The position numbers and the translations under genes were made by a program. Under the pieces are notes generated by a model. The model made no database searches and was not told the origin of the DNA. It saw nothing but the letters and a program-made list of their open reading frames with translations. Of a DNA stretch of 64,000 nucleotides, positions 16,761-25,699 are shown one piece after another. The DNA is from DASTCZ01 sp035308165 (GTDB lineage: Bacteria > Acidobacteriota > Terriglobia > Acidiferrales > UBA7541), in assembly GCA_035308165.1 (NCBI GenBank), contig DATGHC010000002.1, positions 62,001 to 126,000 on the forward strand. Direction: 5' to 3'. Each line of letters starts with the position of its first letter. Position 1 is the stretch's first letter.

Positions 16761-19217
16761 ATGACTTTCACTTCGCTCGAAACGTGTTGGCAAGACGTTC
16801 GGTTTGGCGTCCGGACACTGCGCAAGAACGCCGGCTTCTCTGTGGTTGCCATCCTGACGCTGGCACTGGGAATCGGCGCAAACACAGCGCTGTTTTCCGT
16901 AGTGAACGGCGTCCTGTTAAACCCTTTGCCTTACCCGCAGGCTGGTGAACTTGTTTCGATCAATGGAAAAACTCCGGGGGCGAATTCCGGCCCGATTACC
17001 TACCTGAATTTTCTTGATTGGCAACGCGAGTCCAAAACGTTTTCATCCATGGCCATGTACCGGAACCAGGATTTCAATTTCACCGGCGCTGATGTGTCCG
17101 AACGTGTGAGCGGCTACATGATTTCCGCGGACTTTTTTTCCACGCTTCGAGTGAATCCCATTCTCGGCAGGACTTTTCGGTCCGAAGAAGATCAAGTGGG
17201 CGTGGGGCCGGTGGTGATTCTCAGCGAGGGGTTTTGGAAACGCAAATTCGGTTCTTCGCCCGAGATTTTGGGGAAACCGGTCCTCCTGAATGGCACGCCG
17301 TACACGATTGTCGGCGTGATTCCCGCAAGCTTCAGTTTCTATGGCCACGATCGGGATGTGTATACGCCCATCGGGCAGTGGAGCGATCCTTCCTTTCGCG
17401 ACCGTAGAATTGATATGAGCGCACACGCGATCGGGCGGCTCAAGCCCGGCGTGCCGCTCTCGCAAGCGAAAGCGGACATGGACGGCGTGGCACAAAATCT
17501 TGCGCTGGCATTTCCGGAGGCCGATAAAGGCATTGGCATCACGCTGGCTTCCATGAAGGACGATATGGTTGGTAATGTTCGGCCATTTCTGCTGGTGCTC
17601 CTGGGCGCGGTCGGATTTGTGCTGTTGATTGCGTGCGTAAATGTGGCGAATCTTTTATTGGCCCGGTCGGCGGGGAGGTCGCGCGAGTTTGCAATTCGCG
17701 CGGCCATGGGCGCAAGCCAGGGTCGCGTGATTCGCCAGCTTCTCACCGAAAGCATTCTGCTCGCCGGCCTGGGCGGGGCGCTGGGCCTTTTGATGGCGAC
17801 TTGGGCAACGCGGGCGCTGATTCAGACTCTGCCCGCGGCGTTGCCGCGTTCCAACGAGATCTCCCTGGATGCGCGCGTATTAATTTTCACAATGGCCTTG
17901 TCGCTGTTTGCCGGAATCATTTTTGGCCTCGCTCCGGCGCTGAAAACTTCGCGCGCGGACTTGCAAGAAATATTGAAAGAGAGCGGCCGCGGGGGCAGCG
18001 GCGCCCGCCATCGCCTGCAAGGGATATTCGTGGCCGGCGAAGTAGCCATGGCCCTGGTTTTACTTGTTGGCGCCGGACTGATGATTCGCAGCCTGGCGGC
18101 GCTTTGGAGAGTTAATCCCGGCTTTAATCCCAGCCACGCCATCACCTTCAGTTTGTCGCTGCCGGCCAACTCTTCGACCAGCGCGGCCGAAACGCGCGCC
18201 CGATTGCGCGAATTTGATAGGAAGGTCGCATCCATCCCGGGAGTTGAGGCGGTCACGATTACTCTTGGCTCGCGACCGATGAAACATGATTCCACGTTAC
18301 CGTTCTGGAGGGAGGGCCAGCCCAAACCTGCGAATATAAACGACATGAATCAGGCCATGTTTTACCTGGTTGAATCCGGCTATCAGCAGGCCATGGGAAT
18401 CACGCTCCAGCGCGGGCGATGGATCAGGGATGAGGATAATGAAAACTCTCCCGTGGTTATCGTGATTGACGATGTTTTCGCGCGAACCTACTTCCCTAAC
18501 GAAGATCCTCTTGGCAAGCGCGTTAATCTGGCGCTCTTCGGCGTGCCGGTGGAAATTGTTGGTGTCGTAGGCCACGTGAAACAGTGGGGACTCGACGCAG
18601 ACGCGAAATCAGCAATCGAGGCGCAATTCTTCTATCCGTTCATGCAGCTTCCTTCCAACATGACGCCGCTGGTTGCCGCAAATGTTGCTGTGGTTTTGCG
18701 AACCACAGGCGATCCAACCGCTACCGTGGAACCGGTCCGCCGGACGGTTCATCAACTCGATCCCAGGGAAGTGATCTACAGCGTGGAAACGTTGGATGAA
18801 ATCGTGTCCAATTCGTTCGCGGCCCGCAGGCTCTCCATGATCCTCCTGGGAATTTTTTCCGCGCTGGCGCTTTTGCTTTCCTGCCTGGGAATTTACGGCG
18901 TGGTTTCTTACGCCGTTACGCAGCAGACGCGCGAGATCGGAGTCCGCCTGGCGCTGGGCGCCCAGCAACGCGACGTTATGCGCCTGATCCTGGGGCAGGG
19001 GGCGAAACTTTCGCTGATTGGCGTGGGCCTGGGCGTTGCCGCGGCGCTGGTGCTGACGCGACTGATGGCCGCCTTGCTCTTCGGCGTCAGTGGAACTGAT
19101 CCGCTTACTTTCAGCGCCGTGGCGTTTATCTTGTTTAGCGTGGCGCTGCTGGCTTGCTATATACCGGCTCGGCGCGCGATGCGCGTGGATCCGATGGTGG
19201 CACTGCGCCACGAATGA
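16761..19217 (+). CDS. ADOP family orphan ABC transporter permease (second tandem copy)
   Basis: This 818-residue paralogue of the preceding gene shares the LALGIGANTA(I/L)FSVVN block after the first membrane segment and the same RAMRVDPMVALRHE terminus. It lacks the long cytoplasmic N-terminal extension and begins directly with CWQDVRFGVRTLRKNAGFS. The two-fold repeat of FtsX modules is visible: LLIACVNVANLLLARS near 285 in the first and FSALALLLSCLGIYGVVSYAV near 695 in the second. It lies 57 bases after the first copy on the same strand and so probably belongs to the PadR-controlled transcript. The substrate is unknown. Confidence 0.92.
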   Translation: MTFTSLETCWQDVRFGVRTLRKNAGFSVVAILTLALGIGANTALFSVVNGVLLNPLPYPQAGELVSINGKTPGANSGPITYLNFLDWQRESKTFSSMAMYRNQDFNFTGADVSERVSGYMISADFFSTLRVNPILGRTFRSEEDQVGVGPVVILSEGFWKRKFGSSPEILGKPVLLNGTPYTIVGVIPASFSFYGHDRDVYTPIGQWSDPSFRDRRIDMSAHAIGRLKPGVPLSQAKADMDGVAQNLALAFPEADKGIGITLASMKDDMVGNVRPFLLVLLGAVGFVLLIACVNVANLLLARSAGRSREFAIRAAMGASQGRVIRQLLTESILLAGLGGALGLLMATWATRALIQTLPAALPRSNEISLDARVLIFTMALSLFAGIIFGLAPALKTSRADLQEILKESGRGGSGARHRLQGIFVAGEVAMALVLLVGAGLMIRSLAALWRVNPGFNPSHAITFSLSLPANSSTSAAETRARLREFDRKVASIPGVEAVTITLGSRPMKHDSTLPFWREGQPKPANINDMNQAMFYLVESGYQQAMGITLQRGRWIRDEDNENSPVVIVIDDVFARTYFPNEDPLGKRVNLALFGVPVEIVGVVGHVKQWGLDADAKSAIEAQFFYPFMQLPSNMTPLVAANVAVVLRTTGDPTATVEPVRRTVHQLDPREVIYSVETLDEIVSNSFAARRLSMILLGIFSALALLLSCLGIYGVVSYAVTQQTREIGVRLALGAQQRDVMRLILGQGAKLSLIGVGLGVAAALVLTRLMAALLFGVSGTDPLTFSAVAFILFSVALLACYIPARRAMRVDPMVALRHE

Positions 19218-19431
19218 TTTCCTGATGAATTCGCCCGTCGCGACCCAAGTCGTCGGGGCGCTTAAATCGCGCCACCCCCCCTTCTACTTTTTGGATCAGT
19301 CTCATTCGGTGGGAGTTACGGAGGCGGTCGTCGTAAGAGTGGCAAATGCTGGACTTAAAAGCGTTTGCTTTCATATTGGTTCCCGCCTCATCGTAAGTGT
19401 CGCCTTTGGAGGGATTTAGGTGTTACTCAAA

Positions 19432-19673
19432 TGGTTACTACAGCTATTGATTCCGCGGGACTTACGCGAGAGCTTGTAAGTGCGCATTCTGCTGGAGTTA
19501 AACTCCTTTCTTTTGAGATTCATAACAAATTGCGCAATTTCTGGACAGAATTACCAATTCCGGACATCATGAAGTCACATAGGTCTGATGTGGCGGAAAT
19601 CGTTTCCGACCGTCTACGTATTCTATTACTACAAAGTTATCCACCTTGTCAAGGTGAATTTAATAGAGATTGA
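19432..19673 (+). CDS. Possible small AT-rich orphan ORF
   Basis: An 80-codon frame lies in the 566-base gap between two convergent ADOP genes. Its codons end mostly in A or T, unlike all neighbouring genes, and the surrounding stretch (about 19380-19700) is clearly richer in A+T than the rest of the window. A GGAGGG lies 15 bases before the ATG, too far for a good ribosome site. The peptide matches nothing I recognise. It may be chance, a decayed gene or imported DNA; the rest of the gap (19218-19431, 19674-19783) holds nothing I can name. Confidence 0.2.
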
Positions 19674-19783
19674 AAATAAATTCTACGAGAGAAAATTCCG
19701 CCGTGTGTTTTTGTTCGAATGCCTCTGAGGTTTTTTGCGGTTTGACTAACCGGCGGAAAATCCAGGTTTGCGGGTAGAGAAAC

Positions 19784-22231
19784 TCAACCCTGGCGCAGGA
19801 CGTCGGCAGGGTTGGAACGAGCGGCGGCGCGCGCGGGGGCGTAGCAGCCCGCAGCGGCAGCGAGCGCGAGCAGCACGATGGCTACGGCGATGGGCTCCGT
19901 CTGCCAAACGGCCACCGGGCCCAGCCAGTGCTCCATCAGGGGATGCATGGCGCGGGAAGCCGCCGCGCCAAACAGCGCGCCCACCAAAACCGCGAGGACC
20001 AGCGCACGCGTCACATTCCAAGCCAGCCGGCCCGGAGGCGCGCCGAGTGCTGCACGGACCGCAAGCTCATGCCCGCGCGCTGCAACTATGCCTGCAGCAA
20101 CCGCGTACACACCCTGAATGCTCAGTCCCAGGCCGAGCAACCCCAGCAGAAGCATGCCTGCCATGCGGGCCAGCGGACGGGTCAATGTGGCCTGCCAGCG
20201 CGCCTGCATAGTCGTAACGTCCGAAATATCCAGAGGGTTCGCCATTCCGTCCAACAACTGTGGCGCGAGAATGGTGACCGCAGCCGTCGAGGAATCCGTT
20301 CGCAAAATAACACTGCTGCAACAGTCGTCATACTGCGTGTCGGGCACATAGACCATCGGAACCGGATCCTGAGACCAGAAGCCAGTAAAATTGGCGGCCA
20401 CGCCGACGATCTTGTAATGGAGCTGCAGTTTTGACCCGGCAGCGATCTGCGAACCCACGGCCTGCGCGGGCGAGTCCCAGTTCCGCTGGGCCATATCCAA
20501 ACTAATGATTGACACCGGCTCGCCGCCGCGGTGGTCAGTGTTGTCAAAGTTGCGGCCGAACAGGATCGGAATCCCGAGAGTGCGGAAATAGCTGGGCGTA
20601 ACAGAAAAGGGCTGGATGGTATCGCGCAAAGTTCCGGTCGCATCGCTCTGCTTATCAAAAGACATGGGACGGTCGTCCGGTGGAAAATGGCTCACCAGTG
20701 CGATCGCCCGTGTGCCCGGCAGGCGCTCCAGCCGCGATTGAACTTGCCGATTGAGTTCATCTCCCTGGGCGTCGGAAAGCTGGACCCAGTTTCGCATTCC
20801 AACCGACATAGTCACCGTGCGGCTCGGCTCTGGCCCGAGATTGGCGGCCGAGAGAGTAGCGTAAGTCTTGGCCGTCAGCGCTGCTGCCGCCAGCAGGCAA
20901 ATTCCTATCCCTGCCTGTGCTGCCAACAGAACGAAACGCCAGCGGCCAGCCCCGGGACCGTTGTCACTAAGGCCAGTGTAGCCCGTTGCGCCGCCCGCTG
21001 AAGCAAGCGCACGCGAAGCTCCCTGTCCATTCGCTGCGGCCACCACCAGCGCCGACCAAATCAACGAAGCGGCCAGGGCGAAAGTCGCAAAGGCGAGCAG
21101 AACGGAGAGATTCAAAGGCGGCGGAACCTGCAAGGCCTGGCCAAGTCCGGCTGCCGGTACCAACCATGCCAGCACTCGCAGCAACGCAGAGGCAAACCAC
21201 ACGCCCAGTCCCAGCGATAGAAGTGTGAGTAAGCATTTTTCGGCCGCCACATCGCTCCACAGGCGCCAGCGGCTTGCGCCCAGTACAGCACGAATGGCTA
21301 TCTCGCGGCGCCGTCTCCTGCCTTCCGCTCCCATGAGGACAGCGAGATTAACGCAGGCCACCAGGAACACCAACCCCACACCTGATACGAGCAGTCCCAT
21401 GGTCTGACGCGCGGGGCCGTGTGCTATCGCGTCCAGGCCCTGCACCACGGGGCGATTCTGCCGCTTGAAATTATAGATCTGCCCAATGCGTTTCGTTACC
21501 ACGGTTAATGCGGCCTCGGCCTGCTCCGCGCTGACTCCGGGGCGGAGCCGTCCCACCCCGAAGAACAACATGCCCTGCCGGGAAAGGTTCGCAATGTTCG
21601 GCGGAATCAGAATCCACAGGTCAGGCTCCCTGATAAGGAATGGAAGCGGGATGCCCACGCCCGCGGGAAGGACGCCGACAATTTGTAGTGGCGACTTATA
21701 GCTCCCCGACGCGTCCGAGGCTTTCCAAACAGTCTCGCCAATCACCGATGGACTGCCACCGTACCGGGTTTGCCAAAGGTGTTCGCCGATCCAAACGGGA
21801 TTGGTCGTCTTGTCGCCGTAAGTTTTATCGTCAAGCCGAACAGCGCGCCCCAAAACGGGGCGTATTCCCAGATCGTTGAACACGCTCGCCTGGATGAAGC
21901 CTACGTTAATTTCTGTCGCGCCTCCGCCGTCAATCAACCAAGATGGCGAGGCGGGAGTAAAGGCACCAAGTGAGGAGAAAATGGTGTGGGTTGAATCGGA
22001 AAAATCCGCCACATCAGGGCCGGCTAACGCCATCACCGCCGCACCGGGCTCGGTATGCTCCCAAACTGCAACGAGCTGCCCGGGATCACGATATGGCAGG
22101 GGCTGATAACCCAACGCCAGCATCAAGCTGACCAGCGCCGCTGTCGCGCCCATGCCAACAGCGATGGTGAGGGAGAATTGCGCGGTCATGAGCGAGCTTC
22201 GGCGCCAGGTTCGCAGCCAGACGCTTATCAT
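19784..22231 (-). CDS. ADOP family orphan ABC transporter permease (third copy, divergent)
   Basis: This 815-residue protein has the ADOP architecture but is more diverged than the tandem pair. The first segment reads MTAQFSLTIAVGMGATAALV instead of the LALGIGANTAIFS consensus. The first FtsX module has LVFLVACVNLAVLMGAEGRR. The protein ends ARAAARSNPADVLRQG, a degenerate form of the family tail. It is convergent with the tandem pair and lies 158 bases downstream of the VWFA-type gene on the same strand. No ATP-binding subunit is near. The divergence suggests a separate lineage, not a recent duplication of its neighbours. The substrate is unknown. Confidence 0.88.
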   Translation of the reverse strand: MISVWLRTWRRSSLMTAQFSLTIAVGMGATAALVSLMLALGYQPLPYRDPGQLVAVWEHTEPGAAVMALAGPDVADFSDSTHTIFSSLGAFTPASPSWLIDGGGATEINVGFIQASVFNDLGIRPVLGRAVRLDDKTYGDKTTNPVWIGEHLWQTRYGGSPSVIGETVWKASDASGSYKSPLQIVGVLPAGVGIPLPFLIREPDLWILIPPNIANLSRQGMLFFGVGRLRPGVSAEQAEAALTVVTKRIGQIYNFKRQNRPVVQGLDAIAHGPARQTMGLLVSGVGLVFLVACVNLAVLMGAEGRRRRREIAIRAVLGASRWRLWSDVAAEKCLLTLLSLGLGVWFASALLRVLAWLVPAAGLGQALQVPPPLNLSVLLAFATFALAASLIWSALVVAAANGQGASRALASAGGATGYTGLSDNGPGAGRWRFVLLAAQAGIGICLLAAAALTAKTYATLSAANLGPEPSRTVTMSVGMRNWVQLSDAQGDELNRQVQSRLERLPGTRAIALVSHFPPDDRPMSFDKQSDATGTLRDTIQPFSVTPSYFRTLGIPILFGRNFDNTDHRGGEPVSIISLDMAQRNWDSPAQAVGSQIAAGSKLQLHYKIVGVAANFTGFWSQDPVPMVYVPDTQYDDCCSSVILRTDSSTAAVTILAPQLLDGMANPLDISDVTTMQARWQATLTRPLARMAGMLLLGLLGLGLSIQGVYAVAAGIVAARGHELAVRAALGAPPGRLAWNVTRALVLAVLVGALFGAAASRAMHPLMEHWLGPVAVWQTEPIAVAIVLLALAAAAGCYAPARAAARSNPADVLRQG

Positions 22232-22389
22232 GATGCCCAGTCTAACTCCAATTGTGGCCCGGGCGACGCATTATTGGATTGGGAATCCGCAGTCGTATCC
22301 ATTTGAAGCCGCTGGCGGAAAATCGATTTTCATCGATCTGGCCCTTCGAATTAGCCGCGAGACCTGCGGGCGCTGCTATTCCACCGTCG

Positions 22390-23391
22390 TCAGTGCGTAT
22401 CCGCCCGCGATGAGCCTGTTTCGACTGAACCCCCATCCACTTGACCCTTGGGTGCACAATAATAGCCGCTCCTGGACGGAACTATATAGTCGTCCCCCTT
22501 CGAGCCAAACGATGGGGCCAAGCTCACATCAAGTTTGTGTTCCTTGTCGTCCGCGCAGATACCTGACCTGTAATATCCCACCGTGTAGCGCGTCCTGACG
22601 CGCTGAATCAGCTCCTCAAACGTGGAGGCCAGCGAGTCCCTTGCCTTCACCTCAACCACTTCGCCGCCAGCTCGCTTGACCACTTCGCCAACGTCGAGAT
22701 CGGAATAGACGCCCTCTGGATTGTTTCCGGGAATCTTAAGGTTGTACAAGGAAGCATCTGCTTCCAGGATTTCGCCCACGATTTCGCCTATTTCATGGTT
22801 GCTGTGTACAGTGCTGACATCATCGCTGATTAGAATGATCACCCGACGGCTCTTCCGCTCAGCAGTCATCAGGTACTTCGCAGCCTCAAACAAGCCGTCT
22901 CTGATATCGGTGCCTTCGCCAGCTTTTAAGGAAGCAATCTCTCTTGCGATCTTGGTTTTGTCCTTGGTGAGCGGCACGCGGAAATCCACATCAAAGGCAA
23001 AGGGAGAGAGCGCCACTTCGTCCTCCGGCTTGAATGTGGAAAGCGTGGTGGCCGCGGCATAATTGAGAATTTCAAGGAAGGGTTCGATGGAGACGCTGAC
23101 GTCCAGCACCAGTACGACACTGAGCGGCAGTTGGTCGCGACTCAAGTACTCAATCTTTTGGTCAACGCCATCCTCGCGGACGATGAAATCTTCAGTTTTC
23201 AGATTGCTCAGGACCTGCCAATCTTTGTTTCTCACCGTGGCATCGACCAAAACCATATTCACGCCCACGCGGATTGGTTTCTGACTTTGTCCCTGTGCCC
23301 GGGTTGAAGCGCCGATCATCAAACACATGGTACTCACAGCAGTAAGAGCAACGCAGGTAAGCCACTTTCGAGGCTGGCGAATGGCAGGCAT
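22390..23391 (-). CDS. Secreted VWFA-related domain protein (acidobacterial type)
   Basis: This 333-residue protein has a signal peptide (hydrophobic core about residues 9-30, ending STRAQGQ) and one von Willebrand factor A domain. The domain has a metal-ion-dependent adhesion site DVSVS (VVLVLDVSVSIEPF, near 110) and later ISDDVSTVHSN. Before it lies a short beta-rich segment (VRVGNMVLVDATVRNK-like, about 40-90) that is constant in the acidobacterial VWFA-related family. It is thought to act in adhesion or protein-protein contacts at the cell surface; the partner is unknown. I chose the ATG at 23391, which has GGTGAGG just upstream, over a GTG 24 bases earlier without a ribosome site. The C-terminal 70 residues carry several cysteines. 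Confidence 0.85.
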   Translation of the reverse strand: MPAIRQPRKWLTCVALTAVSTMCLMIGASTRAQGQSQKPIRVGVNMVLVDATVRNKDWQVLSNLKTEDFIVREDGVDQKIEYLSRDQLPLSVVLVLDVSVSIEPFLEILNYAAATTLSTFKPEDEVALSPFAFDVDFRVPLTKDKTKIAREIASLKAGEGTDIRDGLFEAAKYLMTAERKSRRVIILISDDVSTVHSNHEIGEIVGEILEADASLYNLKIPGNNPEGVYSDLDVGEVVKRAGGEVVEVKARDSLASTFEELIQRVRTRYTVGYYRSGICADDKEHKLDVSLAPSFGSKGDDYIVPSRSGYYCAPKGQVDGGSVETGSSRADTH

Positions 23392-23567
23392 CGTGTCCCT
23401 CACCTGGAAACACACGATTCGCAGTCGTGGTATAACGTCATTTAATTTACTTCTGTGAAAATACGCCGGTCAAGACATTTCACCTGATGACTGGCTGGGG
23501 CGTCCGGCTCGATAGTATTCGTGAAACGCTACGGAAAAAACTTCTAGAGCGAAGGAGAGAATCCGAG

Positions 23568-24311
23568 ATGACTACTAATTCGTTGACTGCTCTGGTTACA
23601 GGTGGAACGAGCGGCATTGGACGGGCCACCGCCAATAAACTAGCTCAGCTTGGCATACACGTCGTAGTGGTGGGCCGCAATGCAGAGCGCGGTGAGAAGG
23701 CGGTTGCAGAAATCCGTTCAGCCGGAGGCGAAGCGGATTTTATCGCATCTGACCTCCGAGACGCTGCGAGCGCACGCGAAGTTGCGGGAAGAGCGGTCGC
23801 AATCGGACACGGCCACGTCGATATTCTGATCAACAATGCAGGGATCTTTCCGTTTGGCCCTACGGACAAAACCACGGAAGAAGAGTTTGACCGGGTGGTC
23901 GCGCTCAACATCAAGGCACCGTATTTCCTGGTCGCGGAACTTGCTCCGCTGATGGCAAAGAGAGGAAAGGGGGCCATCGTCAATATATCGACGATGGTTG
24001 CTGATTTCGGGGCTTCGGGCATGAGTCTCTATGGGTCAAGCAAGGCGGCGATGAATTTGCTCACCAAAGCGTGGGCAGCTGAATATGGCCCGAGCGGCGT
24101 CCGCGTCAATGCCGTGAGTCCTGGACCTACGCGGACCGAAGGCACGGAAGCGATGGGCGAAGGCCTTGAGCAACTGGCCGCCCAGGCTCCGGCAGGCCGT
24201 CCGGCTAGAGCAGATGAGATCGCCGAGGCTATTGTATTCCTGGCGACGGATCGTTCCAGTTTCATTCAGGGGGCAAAGCTCGCCGTTGATGGCGGTCGGA
24301 CAGCTGTTTGA
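23568..24311 (+). CDS. SDR family NAD(P)-dependent oxidoreductase
   Basis: This is a classical short-chain dehydrogenase of 247 residues. The cofactor motif TGGTSGIG is near residue 12, NNAG near 90, the catalytic serine lies in VNISTMVADFG near 140, and the YGSSK catalytic Tyr/Lys pair is near 157. The C-terminus has the usual FLATDRSSFIQGAKLAVDGG. The motifs resemble 3-oxoacyl-ACP reductase-like SDRs, but the substrate cannot be read from sequence. ATG 23568 has AAGGAGAG 8 bases upstream; an in-frame extension back to 23487 lacks a ribosome site. It stands divergent to the VWFA gene. Confidence 0.92.
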   Translation: MTTNSLTALVTGGTSGIGRATANKLAQLGIHVVVVGRNAERGEKAVAEIRSAGGEADFIASDLRDAASAREVAGRAVAIGHGHVDILINNAGIFPFGPTDKTTEEEFDRVVALNIKAPYFLVAELAPLMAKRGKGAIVNISTMVADFGASGMSLYGSSKAAMNLLTKAWAAEYGPSGVRVNAVSPGPTRTEGTEAMGEGLEQLAAQAPAGRPARADEIAEAIVFLATDRSSFIQGAKLAVDGGRTAV

Positions 24312-24413
24312 GCGGCATGGAATTCGGGGACGGACGGGAACTTACCCGACGATCAGCTCAGTATTTGGCTAAAGGGGTTATTCAAAATCCATCTAGAGTT
24401 GTGGCTCTGCGGT

Positions 24414-24482
24414 TCAGAAAACGTCCCGCATGTCCCAGAGTTCCCGAAGGTGGGTTCGATGGTGGCGCTGAAGCACGAATAA
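24414..24482 (+). pseudogene. Relic 3' end of an ADOP permease gene
   Basis: Read in one frame, this stretch ends in VGSMVALKHE followed by TAA, closely matching the VDPMVALRHE stop of the intact ADOP genes nearby. The preceding residues (NVPHVPEFPK) only loosely resemble the usual VPARRAMR. Nothing else of a permease is left between the SDR gene and the next gene. It reads as the last remains of a deleted fifth ADOP copy. The match is short, so chance cannot be excluded. Confidence 0.35.
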
Positions 24483-24528
24483 CGCCTAGCGCGCCGAAAT
24501 TGGTTCCTGCACGAGCAGGAAATAAATG

Positions 24529-25170
24529 CTAGTCAGGAAGCGTGTGGGTCACAGGCATCAGATAGAAAACCACACCAAAGAAAATAATATTCACGCCCGC
24601 CGATAATATGAATGCCTGCAAACGGTCGATGTGGTCAAGCTCCTCGAAAACAACCATGATGACAACCACGGCGCCTATTCCGCTCAATAATGTGCCAATG
24701 AAGGGGACAATGGCGACCCAGGTGACGACCGAGACGCCCAAAAACAAAGAGCGCAAGAGCGGCAGAAATTTGCCCGTGCCGCCGAGAAAATACTTGGCAA
24801 TCAAATGGCAAATGCCGAAGCGAGCAACGTCATAAGCGAGTCCGAGCGGGATCAAGGCCAGCAAATAAAGAAATGTGCTTGTGGGGAGGGGGCCCCCGTT
24901 ATTGGAAATCCTGATAAGGATGCCCAGCAAAGCCGGGACGCCGATGCCGAGCAGATAAAACAAAAATCCATAGAGCAGAGCGTTGGGGTCGCGAGATGCG
25001 CTGCGAATGTAGCGATCGTCCCAGAACACGATCTTCCAACCCATGACGAAGTATTCGATGGGAGCAAACTGCAGGCCGGCGGGGATCGGCGGATCGGCTT
25101 CCGTCAGCGGGGCTACGCCGGGACAATTGTGCGTGAGGCCGTAAGACTGGCCGCAGATCGTGCAGATCAT
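24529..25170 (-). CDS. Hypothetical Yip1-like membrane protein with N-terminal zinc-ribbon half
   Basis: This 213-residue protein starts MICTICGQSYGLTHNCPG, a Cys-x2-Cys plus a third cysteine that look like a small metal-binding knuckle. A cytoplasmic stretch follows (about 20-75) and then five hydrophobic segments (about 85-105, 115-130, 140-155, 158-180 and 190-208). The layout resembles Yip1-domain membrane proteins, whose bacterial role is unknown. It stands alone between the SDR gene and the S-box operon. A GGAGG site sits a few bases upstream of the ATG. Confidence 0.7.
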   Translation of the reverse strand: MICTICGQSYGLTHNCPGVAPLTEADPPIPAGLQFAPIEYFVMGWKIVFWDDRYIRSASRDPNALLYGFLFYLLGIGVPALLGILIRISNNGGPLPTSTFLYLLALIPLGLAYDVARFGICHLIAKYFLGGTGKFLPLLRSLFLGVSVVTWVAIVPFIGTLLSGIGAVVVIMVVFEELDHIDRLQAFILSAGVNIIFFGVVFYLMPVTHTLPD

Positions 25171-25380
25171 GGAGCCTCCTTCCCGGGAACGGTTGCGGGC
25201 AATCTAGCAAATCGCGAAAATAACGCAACTATAAAGTTCGCTGGACGGCATGGCGGCGTGGGAGGGTGATTATTTCTTCCGGCGGAGCTGGGCGAAGAGA
25301 CCATTGGTACTGGAGCGTGAAAGACCCGTACCGCACAGGATGAATGTTGTGATGATAAGCCGCGAGGAGGGCGGGTACGC

Positions 25381-25409
25381 TTGACACGAGCAATGGCTTT
25401 TCGTATGGT
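25381..25409 (+). promoter_or_regulatory. Sigma-70-type promoter of the S-box operon
   Basis: TTGACA at 25381-25386 and TATGGT at 25404-25409 are separated by exactly 17 bases. The predicted start point, near 25416, lies just ahead of the riboswitch aptamer. The rest of the 529-base gap (25171-25699) contains the riboswitch, its presumed expression platform and no gene. Confidence 0.7.
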
Positions 25410-25440
25410 TGGATGGTAAAGCTCAAGCCGCAAGGGTCTG

Positions 25441-25559
25441 AGTTTTCATGCAGAGTGGCCGAGGGAACGGGCCCGACGACGCCACGGCAACCGGTGGGGC
25501 GCAATGCCCTTCATCCGGTGCCAATTCCCGCCCCGAGTCGCGGGGGGACATGGGAATTT
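25441..25559 (+). promoter_or_regulatory. SAM-I (S-box) riboswitch aptamer
   Basis: The conserved S-box core is readable in order: AGAGTGG, CCGAGGGAACGGGCCCGA, GCCACGGCAACC, a GGGGC/GCCC P3 hairpin, GGTGCCAATTCCCGCC, and a CCCC/GGGG P4 hairpin. The closing P1 helix pairs TTTTCATG (25442-25449) with CATGGGAA (25549-25556). S-box RNAs bind S-adenosylmethionine and switch off methionine and related genes when it is abundant. The next gene, 140 bases downstream, is thrC-like. Just after P1, ATTTAGG/CCTAAAT (about 25556-25576) can form a hairpin sharing bases with P1, so it may be part of the switch. A second hairpin, CGGTGC/GCACCG, lies at 25635-25652. Confidence 0.88.
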
Positions 25560-25699
25560 AGGCGAACACCCTAAATCTTCTCACCCCAGACTTGAAGGAA
25601 CTCCGGCGCGAAGCGATGTTGTCTTCGTGCATGCCGGTGCATTCATGCACCGAGCATTGCCGGATGTTTCTTCAATCCGCAATCTAAATACTCGGGCCA

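Noticed and set aside
15483..16793. Long minus-strand ORF of 436 codons across the first ADOP gene
   Set aside because: His/Arg-rich composition with no domain, fully antisense to a clear permease gene; typical shadow in GC-rich DNA.
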